Source: JBGPTK01 sp963797765
GTDB taxonomy: Bacteria; Acidobacteriota; Terriglobia; Acidiferrales; UBA7541
Assembly: GCA_963797765.1 (NCBI GenBank)
Contig: CAWCQU010000002.1
Span: 1,488,001 to 1,552,000 of the forward strand
Length of the DNA: 64,000 nt
Reading direction: 5' to 3'
Made by a program: the position numbers and the translations under genes. Below the pieces are notes generated by a model. That model was not told the origin of the DNA. It made no database searches and saw only the letters and a list, made by a program, of their open reading frames with translations. Position 1 is the stretch's first letter. Every line of letters starts with the position of its first letter. Below, piece after piece: positions 1-9,632 of this stretch.

Positions 1-1515
1 GTTTCGTGGATTACGATTCAAATCTTCACGAAACACTTTTTCCGCTTCAGCTGCTTGTCCATCGCGCAGCAGCGCGCCGCCCAGCGATTCGCGCACGGGA
101 TAATACCAATCGGGCGGCTCGTCGTAGGCCATTTGATCCTGCAGTTGCACGGCCTTGCGCAAGGAATCGATCGCCGCCTTGCGGTTTCCCGAAGCTTCGG
201 CAATGCGCGCGTCCAGAATTTCCCCGCCCAGTGTGCCGGTCACGTCCTTGGCCATGTTGTAACCGAAAGGAGTGTCGGCCGGAATTCCACTCACAGTGGC
301 TGCCAGCGCTTTGCGCTCCGATTCGGCCGATTTCAGGTCGCCAGTCGCGGCGAATGCCGAGCCGCGCGCGAAGTGCGAAAGCGCCGCGGCTACCTGATTT
401 TTCGGATCGGGCTGCGGCAAAGCAAGAATTTCGCTCCAGCGGTTGAACCGCAGCAGTACAAACGCAGGTGTGGCCAGAAATTGATCCGCCATAAACGGCG
501 GCATCATATCCGCATGCGGAGCGATGTTCGCCACCAAGCCGGCGGCCGCATTTTTGGCGTCCTGAAATCGCCCCTCCTGCATCCGCGAATACGTCAGGAA
601 ATGATAGTTGTGCGACGTGTACATCAGCGGATACATGCCTTGATCGTTGGTCTCTTTCACGTAGGCCATATCCGCGGCCACGGCTGCTTCGTTGCTCGCG
701 GCAGCGAGTCCGTAATCGCCGGTGCGGTAATAAATATGCCCCGGCATATGGACCAGATGGCCCGCGCCGGGAACCAGCGTCTCCAGCCGCTTAGCGCTGG
801 GGAGCGCGCGCTCGGGATGCGGCGAAGCTTCCATCGCATGGATGTAATAGTGATTCGCGCCGATGTGATCCGGATCGCGCTGCAAAACCGATTCCAGCAC
901 GAGCACGATTTCTTCCGTGTCTTGCACCGGCTTGCCGTCCACGGTCCACAGCTGCCAGGGCCGCAAGTCCATCAATGCTTCCGCGTAAAGCGTGGCGGCA
1001 TCCAGGTCGTCCGGATAGCGCTGGGAAACTTCGCGCATCGCGTTCGCGTAATTCTGCGCCAGCTTTTTGAAATCGGGCTTGGGATCGTTCGTGTAACGCT
1101 GCGCCAGCGCGTTGATATATGCCTTTTCGTTTTCGCTGGCGGACGCCATCAGCCCTTTGGCTTTCTCAATCGCAAAATGGGCGGATAGTTCGTGCTCCGG
1201 ATCGACGTCCACGTTGTAATTGGGACCGAGTACGAGGGCCAATCCCCAATACGGCATCGCCGCTTTAGGATCCAAGTCCGCGGCTTTTTGGAACGAGCGC
1301 GCCGCTTCGTCATGCATGAATGCGTAATCGAGCGTCAAACCCTGGTCAAAAAACCGCTGTGCCTCAGGGCTGGTGGTGGAGATCGGGTGGTGATGATGGC
1401 CCATTCCTGGCAGGATTGCCGCCGGCTGGTTTGACGTTGCTTCGGGATGTTGTTCCTGCGCCGCCGCTACCAGAACAAACAGCAATGCAGCGAACAAACA
1501 GATAAACGTTCGCAT
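1..1515 (-). CDS. Secreted TPR-repeat protein, 3' end outside window
   Basis: At least 505 codons are open and run off the left edge, so the C-terminus is missing. The ATG at 1515 is followed by a clear signal peptide (MRTFICLFAALLFVLVAAAQ), then a His-rich GHHHHPISTTSPEAQ segment and helical repeats such as DEAARSFQKAADLDPKAA and AEKVFREDLNRNPRN, which have the spacing and small/aromatic pattern of tetratricopeptide repeats. It resembles a secreted TPR family common in acidobacteria. TPRs scaffold protein-protein contacts; no catalytic motif is visible, so a specific role cannot be given. The HxHHH segment could bind a metal, which is inference only. Confidence 0.8.
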   Translation of the reverse strand, partial: MRTFICLFAALLFVLVAAAQEQHPEATSNQPAAILPGMGHHHHPISTTSPEAQRFFDQGLTLDYAFMHDEAARSFQKAADLDPKAAMPYWGLALVLGPNYNVDVDPEHELSAHFAIEKAKGLMASASENEKAYINALAQRYTNDPKPDFKKLAQNYANAMREVSQRYPDDLDAATLYAEALMDLRPWQLWTVDGKPVQDTEEIVLVLESVLQRDPDHIGANHYYIHAMEASPHPERALPSAKRLETLVPGAGHLVHMPGHIYYRTGDYGLAAASNEAAVAADMAYVKETNDQGMYPLMYTSHNYHFLTYSRMQEGRFQDAKNAAAGLVANIAPHADMMPPFMADQFLATPAFVLLRFNRWSEILALPQPDPKNQVAAALSHFARGSAFAATGDLKSAESERKALAATVSGIPADTPFGYNMAKDVTGTLGGEILDARIAEASGNRKAAIDSLRKAVQLQDQMAYDEPPDWYYPVRESLGGALLRDGQAAEAEKVFREDLNRNPRN

Positions 1516-1661
1516 GCCCCCTCCAGAGCGAAACGATTTCACGCCTGATTCGGCCGGAACCCATCGACTAAGACCAATTCCCCAATTCGGATCTTCTCGG
1601 CGTTTGCTCGTGGGCCAATGATTCGCGATGGGGATGTGCCGCTTCCCCGTGAACGGGCCTT

Positions 1662-2420
1662 TCAGATGCCGGCGTACCAGGCATAGCCTCCTTCCGGAGA
1701 CGCCGATCCAAGTCCTTTGCCGAAGCCTTTTATGTTGTCAGTCACCGTCAAATGAGTGACGAATTTCACGTTCTTGTAGCCGAGTTGCCGGGGCACCCGC
1801 AAGCGGAGCGGCCCGCCGTTGCCTACGGACAGCTCGCCGCCGTTCATCCCATAGGCCAGAAACGTCTGCGGATGCAATGCATCGGCCATATCAAGGCTGT
1901 CCCACCACCCGCGCTCGATCGAAAAGTAGACCACGTATCGCGCGTGCGGCTGGATCCCCGCGGCCTCCAGCACGTGAGAGAGTGGCACGCCGGTCCACTG
2001 GGCGATGTACGACCAGCCCTCTTCACACGCCAGTTGAGTGATCTGGCTGCGAGACGGATAGCTCTTCAGCTGCGCAAGCGAAAAAGAACCGGGGCGATCG
2101 ACCAGCCCATCCACGGTGAGCCGCCAGTCAACGAATCCGCCGGCCTGAAGGCGCTTGAAGGCTTCGCTCGGGGGCGCCATTTCGTTCTCCAGAGGACGAC
2201 TGGAAATCTGGCTCAGCGAGAACTCGCGGGCCAACGAATGGCTGGTGAGAAGCCGGTGGGAAGCATAGGTAAGCGTTTCGCCGATGCCGAAGATTCCGCT
2301 GTGATCGGGCGGCACCAGTCCGTATTTGTACGCAAGATGCGCAGCCATACCCAGCCCCGATGCGCCCGCGGCGGCCGCGAGCCCGGAGACAATCAGTTTG
2401 CGCCGTGAGATTTCTTTCAT
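1662..2420 (-). CDS. Tat-exported molybdopterin oxidoreductase (sulfite oxidase/MsrP-like)
   Basis: This 252-residue protein belongs to the sulfite-oxidase fold family of molybdopterin enzymes. The N-terminus carries a twin-arginine signal (SRRKLIVSG followed by an Ala/Gly-rich hydrophobic stretch). Cys132 in QLACEEGWSY is placed like the molybdenum-ligating cysteine of YedY/MsrP, and WTGVPLSHVLEAAG and YGMNGGELSVGNGGPLRL are family signatures. The gene overlaps the cytochrome b gene upstream by 4 bases, so the pair should form a membrane-anchored periplasmic reductase or oxidase taking electrons through heme b. The substrate (methionine sulfoxide, sulfite or other) cannot be told from sequence. 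A tatA gene lies 2 kb away. Confidence 0.85.
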   Translation of the reverse strand: MKEISRRKLIVSGLAAAAGASGLGMAAHLAYKYGLVPPDHSGIFGIGETLTYASHRLLTSHSLAREFSLSQISSRPLENEMAPPSEAFKRLQAGGFVDWRLTVDGLVDRPGSFSLAQLKSYPSRSQITQLACEEGWSYIAQWTGVPLSHVLEAAGIQPHARYVVYFSIERGWWDSLDMADALHPQTFLAYGMNGGELSVGNGGPLRLRVPRQLGYKNVKFVTHLTVTDNIKGFGKGLGSASPEGGYAWYAGI

Positions 2421-3204
2421 GTGCGCTCCATTTTTGTGCCGGCCCGGCCCGTGATTATCGCTCGCATGCGGCTCATGAATCCGGCACGGAAAACCATCAC
2501 CACATGGATAATCAAGAAAAGCACCAGAGCCACGGAGACGAAAAAATGCAGCGTGCGCGCCGATTGATGGCCGCCCAGCAGCGTCACAGCCGCCGGAAAC
2601 GCGGAATCAAACGCCAGCGACATCGCCAGGCCCGTCCAAATCACCAACGGGAACAAAACGAAAATTACGAACAGGTAGCTCAGCCGCTGGATCAGGTTAT
2701 ACGACCAGGCGTCCGGCTCTCCGGGCCGCGGGAATCGCGAGTGATGCGCGATTGCGGTGAAGAACGCCCGCCACGAACGATCGGCCTTGGCCGGCAGCAA
2801 ATTTTTCCGGAAATGCCCTGTAACGAATCCGTAGATTCCATACAAGTAGCCCGGTGAAGCACAGCCACCCACGCCGCCTGAAAGTGCAGATACCGGCTCC
2901 AGCCGTTCTGGTCCGGCAGCACGTACCCGTAACCGGTCGGCACCAATGCCCTCGAGGAAGGAATCGGAATTTTGAATAGCGGCGTGGTCAATACGTTGCC
3001 CGTTTCTCCCCAGTAAAATCGCGGATGTGAGATCAGAATTTCCACTCCGCTCACCAGCAGCGCAACAAAACACAGCGTGGTAATCCAATGAGTGACGCGC
3101 ACCAGGGCAGAGTGCCGCGAAGCTGCAGTCGTGGCAGGCATGGCCGGGACAGAACTTGCGACGCCAGCTCCCAAAGGGATCCCCGCGGACGATACTCTCG
3201 CCAT
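2417..3204 (-). CDS. Cytochrome b561-type membrane subunit, frame broken by two extra bases
   Basis: Residues before and after the break are both clearly coding. The N-terminal part has RVTHWITTLCFVALLVSG (His heme ligand in the first membrane helix) and the C-terminal part has helices around RLSYLFVIFVLFPLVIWTG and TLHFFVSVALVLFLIIHV. Removing one base at about 2856 and one at about 2843 restores VLTGLLYGIYGFVTGHF and gives exactly 262 codons (261 residues plus stop). The product would be a four-to-five-helix diheme cytochrome b that anchors and wires the neighbouring molybdopterin protein. As printed the gene is not translatable end to end; sequence error is the simplest reading, pseudogene the alternative. 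Confidence 0.8.
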
Positions 3205-3458
3205 TTTTAGCCTCCTACCGAGGCCACGGCGTGCTTTCCCCGAATGCGCGCCATACTACCATGCCATGGGGGCCGCAACGAATAGGTCCTGGAGTTCAGC
3301 GTGCCCGGAAGTAATCCGTTCAATGAGTTTGAGATATCACCAGCCCGCCCATCAGCGTCGCTCACAAGCCCGCAGAACTAATCAGCAGTTAGCTTGTATT
3401 CCCAGCTAATCAGGCGTTCGGAGCGGTCGCCGAGATATTGGCTCTCTCCGTGCCACAC

Positions 3459-4268
3459 CTACTTGGAATTATGCAGTGGCGGGGACCAAGAAAAAGTATT
3501 TGGCTCTCCGTATGCAGGATCAGATTGCACTTCGATCTTGGTAGAGTCCCTCTTCGAAGGCCAAAACTTGATCTTGTTCCGTATTGTTGGCGCGTTCGGA
3601 GGATACATTGTCCAACCGTCGCCTTGCTCAACATAGAGCACGTGCGTTCTCAAAGGCTGGCGAAGCTCAGCACGCGAATGGAGTTCTCCGGTGAATGCAA
3701 TTACGGCGCGGGCATCATACGGCGCATTACCGTGGTACTCCGAGATGCCGAATTGAAGAACACCAGTCAGCCCAAGTGATTTTAGTAGCATTAATTCGTC
3801 CTGAGTTAGGGTGCCGTTTCTTGGGTCTGTGGCAAGATCCCCAGGGCCGGGAACGACTCGTACATAAAGTACTTCAAGGGATTGTTCAGTTTGCTTCGGA
3901 AGCAACGGGTAGATGACGAACGCCCCACACGTAATTATCGTCGTTGCGATTCCTGTCCAATGCTTCCAAGTCATTGGACTGCTTTGTGGCAGCCCTGAGA
4001 AGCGCGGAAGGAGAACTGCCCCGTAAATCATCCCGGACAAGGCCCCTGCGTAGGCGGGATATTGAGAAATCGCGATGTACCAACCAGCAGCCGCCACTCC
4101 AACAAGAGCTGCGATCCCGGCAAATAGCCCTCCAAACACGCGCAACAGCCAACGGGGGGAATGAAACCAGCTAAGCAAGCGGACGAACGGAAACAGCACT
4201 GCCCCGAGATACAAGAGAAGATAGATCAGCAGTGGAAGCCATTTATTTCCCCAGCACATAGTGCCCAA
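3459..4268 (-). CDS. Hypothetical membrane protein
   Basis: I do not recognise this 269-residue protein. It has three or four hydrophobic segments in the first 125 residues (LLIYLLLYLGAVLFPFVRLL, LFAGIAALVGVAAAGWYIAI, IATTIITCGAFVIYPLLP) and then a soluble domain of about 140 residues with a FGISEYHGNAPYDARAVIAF segment. The soluble domain probably lies outside the cytoplasm. The base composition is somewhat less GC-rich than its neighbours and it stands alone between the molybdo-enzyme pair and tatA, so it may be a local acquisition; this is weak evidence. Function unknown. Confidence 0.6.
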   Translation of the reverse strand: MGTMCWGNKWLPLLIYLLLYLGAVLFPFVRLLSWFHSPRWLLRVFGGLFAGIAALVGVAAAGWYIAISQYPAYAGALSGMIYGAVLLPRFSGLPQSSPMTWKHWTGIATTIITCGAFVIYPLLPKQTEQSLEVLYVRVVPGPGDLATDPRNGTLTQDELMLLKSLGLTGVLQFGISEYHGNAPYDARAVIAFTGELHSRAELRQPLRTHVLYVEQGDGWTMYPPNAPTIRNKIKFWPSKRDSTKIEVQSDPAYGEPNTFSWSPPLHNSK

Positions 4269-4419
4269 TTAACACGTCAATCGCTAACTGACCCAACAGC
4301 TACGGGCTGTCAGTCGCGCTGAATTGCTTGGAGAAGAATCAGCAGACGCACACCACGACGCAAACCAGAAAACGCGCAGTGGCTAGAATAGAAGAATTCC
4401 TTCGAGGACGGATTACTTC

Positions 4420-4623
4420 TTATCTGCCGCGGGTGGCGTTGAACTGAGTGGTTGACTGGTTTCCGGAAGCGGGCGGAGCGGTCGGAGGCTGATCCTTCAT
4501 GCCTTCCTTGAATTCGCGGATACCCTGTCCCAGGCCCTTCATCAATTCCGGAATTCTGCGGCCGCCAAACAGGATCACCACGATCACCAGGATCAGCAAC
4601 AGGTGCATCGGACTTAGTTCCAT
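4420..4623 (-). CDS. tatA: Sec-independent protein translocase subunit TatA/E
   Basis: A 67-residue TatA-family protein: a short periplasmic N-terminus, one membrane helix (MHLLLILVIVVILFGGRRIP), the FGxxxxPEL hinge (FGGRRIPELMKGLG) and an amphipathic helix with a Gln/Pro-rich tail. It oligomerises with TatC to move folded proteins across the inner membrane. No tatB or tatC is nearby, so it is a stand-alone copy. It could serve the Tat-signal molybdo-enzyme about 2 kb away, as well as others in the genome. Confidence 0.9.
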   Translation of the reverse strand: MELSPMHLLLILVIVVILFGGRRIPELMKGLGQGIREFKEGMKDQPPTAPPASGNQSTTQFNATRGR

Positions 4624-4701
4624 AAAGACTCCTCCCTCGCCGGCCCGTCACCAGGAACGGGGAACTATTACACGATTGCCCGGTTCAAGAATCGAAATCG
4701 C

Positions 4702-6613
4702 TCAAAGTATAACACGTTCGTCGCCCACCCGCCGGGTAAGGCGCTCGCGATCCAGATACTCCAGCAACGGGATCGCGTATTTGCGCGTGACGCCGGTAAG
4801 CTTCCTTAAAGGCATCCACCGGCAAGCGCTGGCCGTGCTTCAGCTTATAGGCTGCTAGCAGGTCCTTCAGTTGCGCCAGCGCACTGCCGGTGGAACAATA
4901 AATCCTCGGTAACCTTTACCAGCACTTTTTCGCGCAGCAAGAGCTGCAATAGTTTTTGCGCTCGTTTTGGTTCCACCTGCAGCTTGGCAAGCACTTCCGG
5001 AATGGGCGGCGCTTTCAGTCCCGCTTGCTCGAATTCCCGGACAATTTGCTCTTTGGCTCGCACCTCGTCCGGCAACAATGCGATTTCGCGGCCCGCTCGC
5101 TGCACCAGGTCTCCGGCGATGGAAACCTGTTTCGTCGTGACCAACTCATCGAGAGCCGAGCGGAACAACTCCCCCCGAACGGACGCGGCGGCCCGTCCCC
5201 TGAGGTCTTCTTTTGCAATTCCGGGAAGCAGGGGGTTTTCCGCGTGGAATTTTTCGATCTCTTTTCGAATCCGTTCGCGGCATTCCGCCACGGCTTTCGC
5301 GGGAGCAATCACCAATGGCTGTCCGGATAGAATTCGAACTCGTCCGTCAGCCGCAAGTTTGCGCGCCACTTCCCGCGCTTCCGATTCCAGCCAACCGGTT
5401 CGCGCCACAAGCTTGCGCCAAATCCATGCCTCTCGGTTCCGCTTCCACCAATGCGGCAAGCACGACCTCGCGGTCATTGCTCGCAACTTTTTTGAGGAAT
5501 GGAATCGCTCCCGAATCAGTTTTTCGGTGGCGCGAGGCAAGCGGGTCGATCACCACTCCCCCGCCAATCGTGACCACAGGAGAAAACTGCCGCAGAATGA
5601 AACGGTCGCCAGGCAGCGTGAGGATTGGTTCGCGAAGCCGAAGTTGAGCGAAAGCGGATTCACCCGGAGCAAGCTTCTCGCGATCCAATAGCAACACTTC
5701 GGTGATGGTCTCCGCCGTACCCTGGTGAAAATGAACCCGCGCGCGATTCTTCATTGGCTTCGCGGATGCCAGCAGTGTGACGCGAGCATCGAGCCGTTGC
5801 GTGGCCGAAAACAAATCTGGCGGGGCGATCACCATTCCACGATGTACATCCTCAAGCTCGATTCCCGCCAGATTAACCGCAGTGCGCTGGCCCGCTGCGG
5901 CGCGTTCCACCGATCTTCCACCGGAATGCAATCCGCGCACCCGAGCGCGCTTGCGCTGTGGAAACAGCTCGACTTCCTGTTCAGGCGCGATCGAGCCGGA
6001 TACCAGTGTTCCGGTGACGACCGTTCCGAATCCCTTCATGGTGAAGGCCCGGTCGATTGGCAAACGAAAATGCCGCGACAAATCTTTTTCAGGCGCAGCT
6101 AGCGCGACCTTCAACAACTGCCGCTTTAGCTCGTCGAGTCCTTGCCCCGTCTTCGCGCTTATCGCAACAATGGGCGCGTCCTCGAGAAATGAACCGCGAA
6201 CAAACTCCTCCACTTCCAGGCGCACCAATCCAAGTACATCGGGATCGACCAAATCGGATTTCGTCAACGCAATCAATCCGCGAGGAATTTCCAGCAGCCG
6301 GCAGATATCAAAATGCTCGCGCGTTTGCGGCTTGATGGATTCATCGGCTGCAATCACCAGAAGCACCAGATCGATTCCACCCACGCCGGCCAGCATGTTC
6401 CGCACAAACTTTTCGTGACCAGGAACATCCACAAAGCCAAGCCGCACGCCCGTCCAGATCGAGAAACGCAAACCCAAGATCAATCGTAATTCCGCGGCGC
6501 TTTTCTTCTTCCAGGCGGTCGGGGTGGGTGCCCGTCAGCGCCTCGACTAACGCCGATTTGCCATGATCGATGTGGCCGGCAGTGCCGACGATGACGTGTT
6601 TTACAGGCGCCAT
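4702..6613 (-). CDS. selB: Selenocysteine-specific elongation factor SelB, frame broken by four extra bases
   Basis: SelB is the EF-Tu-like GTPase that brings Sec-tRNA to UGA codons marked by a SECIS hairpin. The N-terminus has the G1 loop GTAGHIDHGKSALVEALTG, then RRGITIDLGFAF, DVPGHEKFVRNMLAG (G3) and LTKSDLVD (G4), followed by EF-Tu-like domains and C-terminal winged helices that bind SECIS RNA, ending TRKYAIPLLEYLD...RRVGDERVIL. Four breaks occur at about 6445, 5412, 4886 and 4801. Removing one base at each gives 636 exact codons (635 residues; E. coli SelB has 614). No selA, selC or selD is in the window. Its presence implies the host decodes UGA as selenocysteine, matching the two Sec genes near 34-36 kb. 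Confidence 0.9.
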
Positions 6614-6694
6614 TTGATTCTAGGGTTCTCTAACGTGCTTCGCGGAAGGGATGCTAGCCGAGCAGGAAGGGCACGTCAAACTTGGATTTGCCGG

Positions 6695-7384
6695 TTACTG
6701 AAGGGCTTCGGAAATTTCCTGGATAATCTGCTTGGAAGCTAATAGAGGATTCTTCGCGGCTGTGATCGGCCGTCCGACCACCAGGTAATCCGCTCCTGCG
6801 CGTGCTGCTTCGGCAGGAGTCGCGATTCTCGACTGGTCCTGCGTCTCAGCTCCGGCAGGCCTCACCGCAGGAACCAGGACGATGAAGTCCTGGCCGCAAA
6901 CCTCCCGGATCGCCCGTACTTCGTGAGCCGAGGCCACCGCGCCGTCCATCCCGCACGCCTGGGCCAACTGGGCGAGTTTAACCGCCCGATCGCGCAGGGT
7001 CCCTTCGATACCCACCTGCTCAAGGGTTTCCTGGTCGTGGCTGGTCAGAACGGTTACTGCCAGCAGTTTTGGCGGTTTCGTGTGGCCCGCCAAGGCTTTG
7101 CGCGCGGCCGACATCATCTCGGCCCCCCCAAGGGCGTGGAGCGTCAGCAGCCGCACCCTAGGAAGCTCCGCAGCCGCAGCAACAGCCTTGGCCACGGTGT
7201 TTGGAATGTCGTGGTACTTGAGGTCTAAGAAAATCCCTGGTACCAGCTTGGCCAGTCGACGGACCACATCTGGCCCCTGGGCCGTGAACAACTGGCTTCC
7301 GACCTTCACCAGGCCGAATTGTCCCTTCAGAGCCCGCGCCAAAGCACACGCGGGCCCTATACGGTCCATGTCCAGGGCAACAAT
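6695..7384 (-). CDS. pyrF: Orotidine 5'-phosphate decarboxylase
   Basis: PyrF decarboxylates OMP to UMP, the last step of de novo UMP synthesis. The catalytic signature FLDLKYHDIPNTV and the C-terminal PAVRP and ADYLVVGRPIT phosphate-binding segments are present. The first in-frame ATG is at 7369, but the conserved LIVALD strand, which carries a substrate-contacting Asp, lies just upstream in the same frame, so the true start must be near or beyond 7384, overlapping the end of rlpA. No ATG, GTG or TTG exists there before the preceding stop; an ACG at about 7420 has a modest Shine-Dalgarno, or a further indel is present. The start is therefore uncertain. Confidence 0.88.
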   Translation of the reverse strand: MVALDMDRIGPACALARALKGQFGLVKVGSQLFTAQGPDVVRRLAKLVPGIFLDLKYHDIPNTVAKAVAAAAELPRVRLLTLHALGGAEMMSAARKALAGHTKPPKLLAVTVLTSHDQETLEQVGIEGTLRDRAVKLAQLAQACGMDGAVASAHEVRAIREVCGQDFIVLVPAVRPAGAETQDQSRIATPAEAARAGADYLVVGRPITAAKNPLLASKQIIQEISEALQ

Positions 7385-7938
7385 TAATCGATCGGCTGGC
7401 TTTCTGGCGTGGGTCGGCGTAGCGGCACCTTTAGGAGTTCGACCCTGACATTTGCGGTACCCCGCTGGTCAAACCCCAGGCGGCGAGCAACTTCGAATGA
7501 AACGTCCAAGTCTCGCCCTTCAACATAAGGGCCCCGGTCATTAATTCGGACCACCGCGCTGCGGTGAGTACGCAGGTTGATTACCCGCACCACCGATCCC
7601 AAAGGCAGGGTCGGATGGGCTGCGGTGTCCGCGTACATATCATAGACCTCGCCGCTGGCTGTGGGTTGGCCGTCGAAGTCTTCCCCATACCAACTCGAGA
7701 CGCAATCAAATGATTGTAATGGTTTTCCGGTCAAAGCCGGGTTAGGAGTTGCCAGTCCCGCCGCTGCCAAAGTTCGGGCACCGTTGTAACCGAGGTGGGC
7801 CGAATTCCCAGGAACCCCGATCGCAGGAGCGTTAAGAACAGGAGCGATAAAGAACATTAACATGCACCAGCGGAGAGCAGCCCACGTCATGAACACTTTC
7901 GAGCGGATCGCGTTTAAGTCTAGTGGTTTCATCTTCAT
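7384..7938 (-). CDS. rlpA: RlpA-like double-psi beta-barrel lipoprotein/lytic transglycosylase
   Basis: The 184-residue product has an N-terminal hydrophobic segment (AALRWCMLMFFIAPVLNAPAIG) and a C-terminal double-psi beta-barrel: SWYGEDFDGQPTASGEVYDM, LPLGSVVRVINLRTHRSAVVRINDRGPY and ARRLGFDQRGTANVRVELL. In RlpA this barrel cleaves denuded peptidoglycan glycan strands at the septum. There is no SPOR domain, so this is the short form. It sits between pyrD and pyrF and is probably co-transcribed with them; a cell-wall gene inside a pyrimidine operon may be simple read-through linkage. Confidence 0.85.
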   Translation of the reverse strand: MKMKPLDLNAIRSKVFMTWAALRWCMLMFFIAPVLNAPAIGVPGNSAHLGYNGARTLAAAGLATPNPALTGKPLQSFDCVSSWYGEDFDGQPTASGEVYDMYADTAAHPTLPLGSVVRVINLRTHRSAVVRINDRGPYVEGRDLDVSFEVARRLGFDQRGTANVRVELLKVPLRRPTPESQPID

Positions 7939-7965
7939 AAGTTTATCCGATTTAACCCTTGCGAC

Positions 7966-8931
7966 TCAATCGTTATTTGCTCGTAAAGATCCTCGTATGC
8001 TGCTGATTTCGAAGATCTTATCTATCTTGCACTGCTTTTCTAGCCCTTCGATTATCCTTTCTGACGCCTTTGGGTCAATAAAGTGAGCCGTGCCAACTTC
8101 GACTGCGGTAGCCCCGGCGACCAGGTATCCCATCACGTCCTCTGGGCTTTCGATTCCTCCCAGCCCAATCACCGGTATTGCTACTGTCTTATATACCTCC
8201 CAGACCAGACGGAGTGTAATAGGACGAATGGCTGGTCCCGATAGTCCTCCCGTAATGTTACCAAGGATAGGGGTCCGAGTGTGGCTGTTTATACACAAAG
8301 CGGGGTATGTGTTAGCAACCGTCAGAGCGTCGGCCCCTGCTTCTTCAGCGGCTTTGGCGAAGGAACGGATGCCTCCCAGGTTCGGAGCTAGCTTCACCCA
8401 GAGAGGTCTTCGGGTGGCGGCCTTCCTGGCAGCTGCCACCACCTGGCTGGTCAGCGCTGTTTCACTTGAGAACTCAGACCCCCCGCATTCCACGTTGGGG
8501 CAGGAGATGTTCAGCTCGTAGGCGGCGATTCCCTCGGCGTCCTCGAGTACCCGGATCACTTCCACATATTCCGCGATCGAAGAGCCAAACACGTTGGCGA
8601 TGATTGCGGTCTGGTAGCGCCGGAGCGCTGGAAGCTTCTCGGCCACAAACGCTCGCACCCCGATATTTTGCAAGCCAATAGCGTTGACCATTCCGGAAGG
8701 GGTTTCGCAAATTCGAGGGGGCGGGGCGCCGGCCATAGGCTGTGCCGAAAGTCCCTTGACCACAATTCCGCCGAGGCGATTTAGATCTACAAGATGAGCG
8801 AATTCGACGCCGTATCCAAACGTTCCGCTGGCAGCAATCACAGGATTTGTAAGTTTGAGACTGCCGACACTTACGCTGAGGTCAACCGTGCATGGCCGCT
8901 CGGTCGTCGCGGGCAGGGACACTGGGGGCAA
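7966..8931 (-). CDS. pyrD: Dihydroorotate dehydrogenase, class 1B type
   Basis: The 321-residue flavoprotein oxidises dihydroorotate to orotate. Family marks are NPVIAASGTFGYGVEF near the start, NAIGLQNIGV, the catalytic-cysteine segment NISCPNVECGG (Cys144) and IPVIGLGGIESPEDVMGYL for FMN phosphate. A catalytic Cys rather than Ser means class 1, and the length and start fit the 1B catalytic subunit, which normally pairs with the iron-sulfur/FAD subunit PyrK. No pyrK is in this window. The start used is TTG at 8931; the 96 bases to the divergent pyrR must hold both promoters. Confidence 0.9.
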   Translation of the reverse strand: MPPVSLPATTERPCTVDLSVSVGSLKLTNPVIAASGTFGYGVEFAHLVDLNRLGGIVVKGLSAQPMAGAPPPRICETPSGMVNAIGLQNIGVRAFVAEKLPALRRYQTAIIANVFGSSIAEYVEVIRVLEDAEGIAAYELNISCPNVECGGSEFSSETALTSQVVAAARKAATRRPLWVKLAPNLGGIRSFAKAAEEAGADALTVANTYPALCINSHTRTPILGNITGGLSGPAIRPITLRLVWEVYKTVAIPVIGLGGIESPEDVMGYLVAGATAVEVGTAHFIDPKASERIIEGLEKQCKIDKIFEISSIRGSLRANND

Positions 8932-9027
8932 AGTCTAGCACTCTTACGCCACCGGTCAAGGACCAGGACCACGTTCTCTGTTGCCGCCCGCGGTACGTGC
9001 TCCCGCATAAGCGGAGTCTGTGCTACG

Positions 9028-9588
9028 ATGGCAAACCTTATGCGCGTAGTCGAGAAACGACAACTCCTATCCGCCGTTGAAATCGATCGCACGCTGCAGC
9101 GCCTGGCCCATGAAATTGCCGAGCGCAGCGCGGGCATGACTGATCTAGCTTTGATTGGCGTGCGCCGCCGCGGCGTTCCGCTGGCTCAGCGCCTCTCGAA
9201 TTCCATCAAAAACCTAGCGAACATGGATATTCCGGTGGGCACGCTCGACATCACTCTTTATCGCGACGACCTTTCCACCGTTGCATCTCAACCAGTGGTG
9301 CAGTCCAACGAAATTCCATTTCCGGTGGATAACCGCGATTTGATTTTGGTGGACGACGTTCTCTACACCGGCCGCACCATTCGTGCGGCGATGAATGGGT
9401 TGTTCGATCTGGGCCGCCCCAGCCGCATCCGCCTCTGCGTCCTGATCGATCGAGGCCATCGCGAATTGCCCATCGAAGCCAGTTTCATTGGCCGCAATAT
9501 TCAGACCAGCGACACCGAAATTATCGAAGTACGCCTGAAGGAAATCGACGGCGAGGAACGCGTGATGCTCGTCGACCGCGTCGATTGA
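9028..9588 (+). CDS. pyrR: Bifunctional pyr operon regulator/uracil phosphoribosyltransferase
   Basis: PyrR senses UMP and controls pyr genes by binding their leader RNA, and has uracil phosphoribosyltransferase activity. The 186-residue protein shows the PRPP loop RDLILVDDVLYTGRTIRAA and the family segments LIGVRRRGVPLAQRL and VGTLDITLYRDDL. ATG 9028 is preferred; a second ATG lies four codons in. It heads the rightward pyrR-pyrB-pyrC cluster. The short leader shows no obvious terminator/antiterminator pair, so control by attenuation is not demonstrated here. Confidence 0.92.
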   Translation: MANLMRVVEKRQLLSAVEIDRTLQRLAHEIAERSAGMTDLALIGVRRRGVPLAQRLSNSIKNLANMDIPVGTLDITLYRDDLSTVASQPVVQSNEIPFPVDNRDLILVDDVLYTGRTIRAAMNGLFDLGRPSRIRLCVLIDRGHRELPIEASFIGRNIQTSDTEIIEVRLKEIDGEERVMLVDRVD

Positions 9589-9632
9589 AATGTAGCAGCG
9601 GGTTGCGGGAGGCCCGCATTTAAAGGAATCCA

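Noticed and set aside
55..1188. Long plus-strand open frame over the left end
   Set aside because: It is the antisense of the TPR-protein gene, whose reverse frame has a signal peptide and repeat pattern; the plus frame is Arg/His-rich with no family features.
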